DNA from: Acetobacteraceae bacterium
GTDB taxonomy: Bacteria > Pseudomonadota > Alphaproteobacteria > Acetobacterales > Acetobacteraceae
Length of the DNA stretch: 7,582 bases
Direction: 5' to 3'
Assembly (NCBI GenBank): GCA_030039695.1
Contig: JASHVB010000895.1
Location: forward strand, 1 to 7,582
This document shows positions 6,001-7,582 of the stretch, one piece after another; within the stretch, counting starts at the first letter, position 1, and every line of letters begins with the position of its first letter. Position numbers and translations under genes: made by a program. The notes below the pieces were generated by a model, which made no database searches, was not told where the DNA came from, and was given only the letters and a program-made list of their open reading frames with translations.

Positions 6001-6933
6001 TTAGTTATCAGCGTCCAGGACGGCCTTCAGCCTGTCGGGCGGGACCGCGATCTTCTCGATGCCGGCACGCTCCTGCTGCAGCAACATGCTGACGCGCGAA
6101 TCCCGCTGGCTCCAACCGCGATTCAGCGCTTCGGTCAGCTCCTGATGTGCCAGATTGGTCAACCGCATCGGCACGCTGACATCGCGCGCCAACTGACATG
6201 CCAACGACACGTCCTTGTGCAGCAGCCGCAGCGCAAAATCCGGTGGATCGTAGGTGCCGGTGAGGAACCCGCGCGACATGCGATCGAACAACCGCGCTCG
6301 GCCGCCTGCACCCTGCCGGATCGCCTCCCATAGCGGCAGCGGGTCCACGCCGGCCTTCACCCCCATGGTGAACACTTCGGCCAGCACAGTGCTTACCGCA
6401 GCGCCCGCGGCATTGTGCACCAGCTTGGCGATGGTGCCCGCGCCGATCGGGCCAATATAGCGCGCGGCGTCGCCCATCGCATCCAGCACCGGCTTATATT
6501 TGTCAAACACCGACTTATCGCCGCCGACCCAGATCGCGAGGCGGCCGCTGGCGGCGCCACTTGGCCCGCCGCTGACCGGCGCATCGAGGAACGCCACGCC
6601 GCGATCCGCAAACGTGGGGTTCAGCGCGCGCACCACGTTGACCGCATTGGTAGAAAGATCGAACCATGCCGCATCCTTGCGGAAGCCTTCGATCAGACCG
6701 TCCTCGCCTGTGCCGACCGCTTCCACGTCGGCCGGCGTCGGCAGCGACGTGAATACCAGGTCCGTCGCTTCGGCGACCGCGCGCGGACTTTCTGCCCAGA
6801 CCGCACCATTCGCGAGATGTCGCGACGCCGCCTGACGTGACAGGTCGTGGACGACGAGCGCGTGTCCTGCCTTTTGCAGGTTGCTCGCCATGCCGGCCCC
6901 CATCATGCCAAGCCCGATGAAACCGATCTTCAT
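6001..6933 (-). CDS. NAD(P)-dependent beta-hydroxyacid dehydrogenase (3-hydroxyisobutyrate dehydrogenase-like)
   Basis: A 310-residue member of the beta-hydroxyacid dehydrogenase superfamily (3-hydroxyisobutyrate, tartronate semialdehyde and related enzymes), which oxidise or reduce a hydroxyl beta to a carboxylate. The Rossmann motif [13 protein letters not shown] is at 4-16; D30 after the second strand (VVHD) favours NAD over NADP. The substrate motif [11 protein letters not shown] is at 118-128, the catalytic-lysine helix [11 protein letters not shown] at 164-174 with K170, and the C-terminal cofactor/substrate motif KDVSLA at 240-245. Length and domain order are normal and no key residue is missing. 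GGAGG 8-9 nt before the ATG at 6933 is a strong ribosome site. It is the first gene of a likely two-gene unit with the LLM oxidoreductase. The exact substrate cannot be read from sequence, so no gene symbol is given. Confidence 0.93.
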   Translation of the reverse strand: MKIGFIGLGMMGAGMASNLQKAGHALVVHDLSRQAASRHLANGAVWAESPRAVAEATDLVFTSLPTPADVEAVGTGEDGLIEGFRKDAAWFDLSTNAVNVVRALNPTFADRGVAFLDAPVSGGPSGAASGRLAIWVGGDKSVFDKYKPVLDAMGDAARYIGPIGAGTIAKLVHNAAGAAVSTVLAEVFTMGVKAGVDPLPLWEAIRQGAGGRARLFDRMSRGFLTGTYDPPDFALRLLHKDVSLACQLARDVSVPMRLTNLAHQELTEALNRGWSQRDSRVSMLLQQERAGIEKIAVPPDRLKAVLDADN

Positions 6934-7001
6934 GTGCGTTCCCTCCGGCCCATGTTGCGGCCAAGTCTGCGACGGGCTTCAACGGCTCACAAGCGTCTGT
7001 C

Positions 7002-7070
7002 TGTCATTGCCGGTCCGAAGGGCCGCCGCAATCGCCGGCAGGCTTGACCCGGCAAGCAGATCAGGGGTCC
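7002..7070. repeat. REP-like palindromic intergenic element
   Basis: Between the unknown gene and the dehydrogenase gene lies a hairpin attgc-c-ggtcc-gaa-gggcc-gcc-gcaat (7006-7032): two 5-bp stems with a small internal loop. A second palindromic part, gccgg...ccggc, follows at 7034-7053 around caggcttgac. The wording (gtcattgccgg, then ggcttgacccggca) resembles dispersed palindromes seen in many alphaproteobacterial genomes. Only one copy is visible, so its repeat nature is an inference. It could be transcribed and might act as a terminator-like or mRNA-stability structure between the two genes. Confidence 0.45.
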
Positions 7071-7106
7071 GTTGCGGCGTTCAGCGGAGTGACAGAGAGC
7101 AAGACA

Positions 7107-7562
7107 TCAGGCTAGCTGGTGTTCCTCACATGCGAACGATGCCAGGCCTGGAGTGTCGATCCCAACGGCCGCGCATTCCAGATCGACCAGAGAGTCAAAC
7201 CATGCCTGCGCCATGGCAGCCGCGTTCGCCTGCAGATGAGGAATGACGCTGTTGGGTGCTCTGCCTTGCTGTAGCACTCTGTAGTGCCGCAGCCCGCGCA
7301 ACCGCGGCATGGCGCGCAACTGATCGACATGCCGGGCGACCGACGCCAGCTCAGAGTCTTCCGGAAATAGCACGATCAGTCTGGCCCGGCCGGCGTGTTT
7401 GTTCACCGTCACGATGTCATCCGGCTCGGCGATGATCCGAGCGACTGCGCCAATGAACAGTTTTGAGTCCTCGTTGCATGCCGCCATTGCCACGGAGGCG
7501 TGAGCCCGTGCCCGATCCGCGTCGTTGGCGAAAGTCAAGACCGGAAACCCGTCGATGCGCAT
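7107..7562 (-). CDS. Hypothetical protein, possibly truncated at the window edge
   Basis: I do not recognise this protein. From ATG at 7562 it has 151 residues, but the frame stays open to the right edge (residues NAAARS precede the Met) and no Shine-Dalgarno stands before this ATG, so the real start may lie outside. The sequence looks coding: mixed composition, alternating hydrophobic segments such as ARLIVLF (59-65) and helices such as ELASVARHVDQLRAM (71-85) and LQANAAAMAQAWFDSLVDLE (109-128). No signal peptide or membrane segment is visible; it is probably soluble. The stop is 173 bp upstream of the dehydrogenase gene, with the palindromic element between, so co-transcription is uncertain. 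Confidence 0.6.
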   Translation of the reverse strand: MRIDGFPVLTFANDADRARAHASVAMAACNEDSKLFIGAVARIIAEPDDIVTVNKHAGRARLIVLFPEDSELASVARHVDQLRAMPRLRGLRHYRVLQQGRAPNSVIPHLQANAAAMAQAWFDSLVDLECAAVGIDTPGLASFACEEHQLA

Positions 7563-7582
7563 GGACCGCGCCGCGGCATTGG

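Noticed and set aside
5200..6333. A 377-codon open frame on the plus strand
   Set aside because: It is antisense to the LLM and dehydrogenase genes, both clearly recognised on the minus strand.

Overview
The window is high-GC bacterial chromosome. All recognisable genes lie on the minus strand, so the biological order runs from high to low coordinates. Codon use, protein sequences and the block pyrH - frr - uppS - cdsA - dxr point to an alphaproteobacterium, most likely in the Rhodospirillales and perhaps Acetobacteraceae. The family-level placement is an inference from sequence style and was not tested by search.

Region by region, read from the right. A gene of unknown function (about 7107-7562) may continue past the right edge. 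A spacer of about 170 bp follows and carries a REP-like palindromic element. Next is a two-gene unit: a beta-hydroxyacid dehydrogenase (6001-6933) and, 24 bp downstream, a luciferase-like (LLM) flavin/F420-type oxidoreductase (5083-5976). A 472-bp non-coding stretch (4611-5082), very rich in GATC, separates this unit from pyrH (UMP kinase, 3885-4610). A 664-bp gap (3221-3884) follows, with no intact gene but a possible decayed ORF on the plus strand. Then comes the tight operon frr (2651-3220), uppS (1901-2641), cdsA (1078-1890) and dxr (1-1081, C-terminus cut off). Its spacings are 9 bp, 10 bp and a 4-bp ATGA overlap.

The left half is the housekeeping cluster that links pyrimidine nucleotide supply (PyrH), ribosome recycling (Frr), isoprenoid precursor synthesis (Dxr, MEP pathway), polyprenyl carrier lipid synthesis (UppS) and phospholipid precursor synthesis (CdsA). 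Many bacteria have rpsB-tsf just upstream of pyrH and frr directly behind it. Here pyrH has an LLM oxidoreductase upstream and is separated from frr by 664 bp, and frr seems to have its own promoter. The right half is an oxidoreductase pair of unknown substrate.

No defence system, CRISPR array, RNA gene or intact mobile element is visible, and I found no convincing new system. The oddities most worth checking are an in-frame hydrophilic insert in CdsA bounded by short inverted repeats, the opened pyrH-frr junction with its decayed ORF, and the GATC cluster upstream of pyrH.
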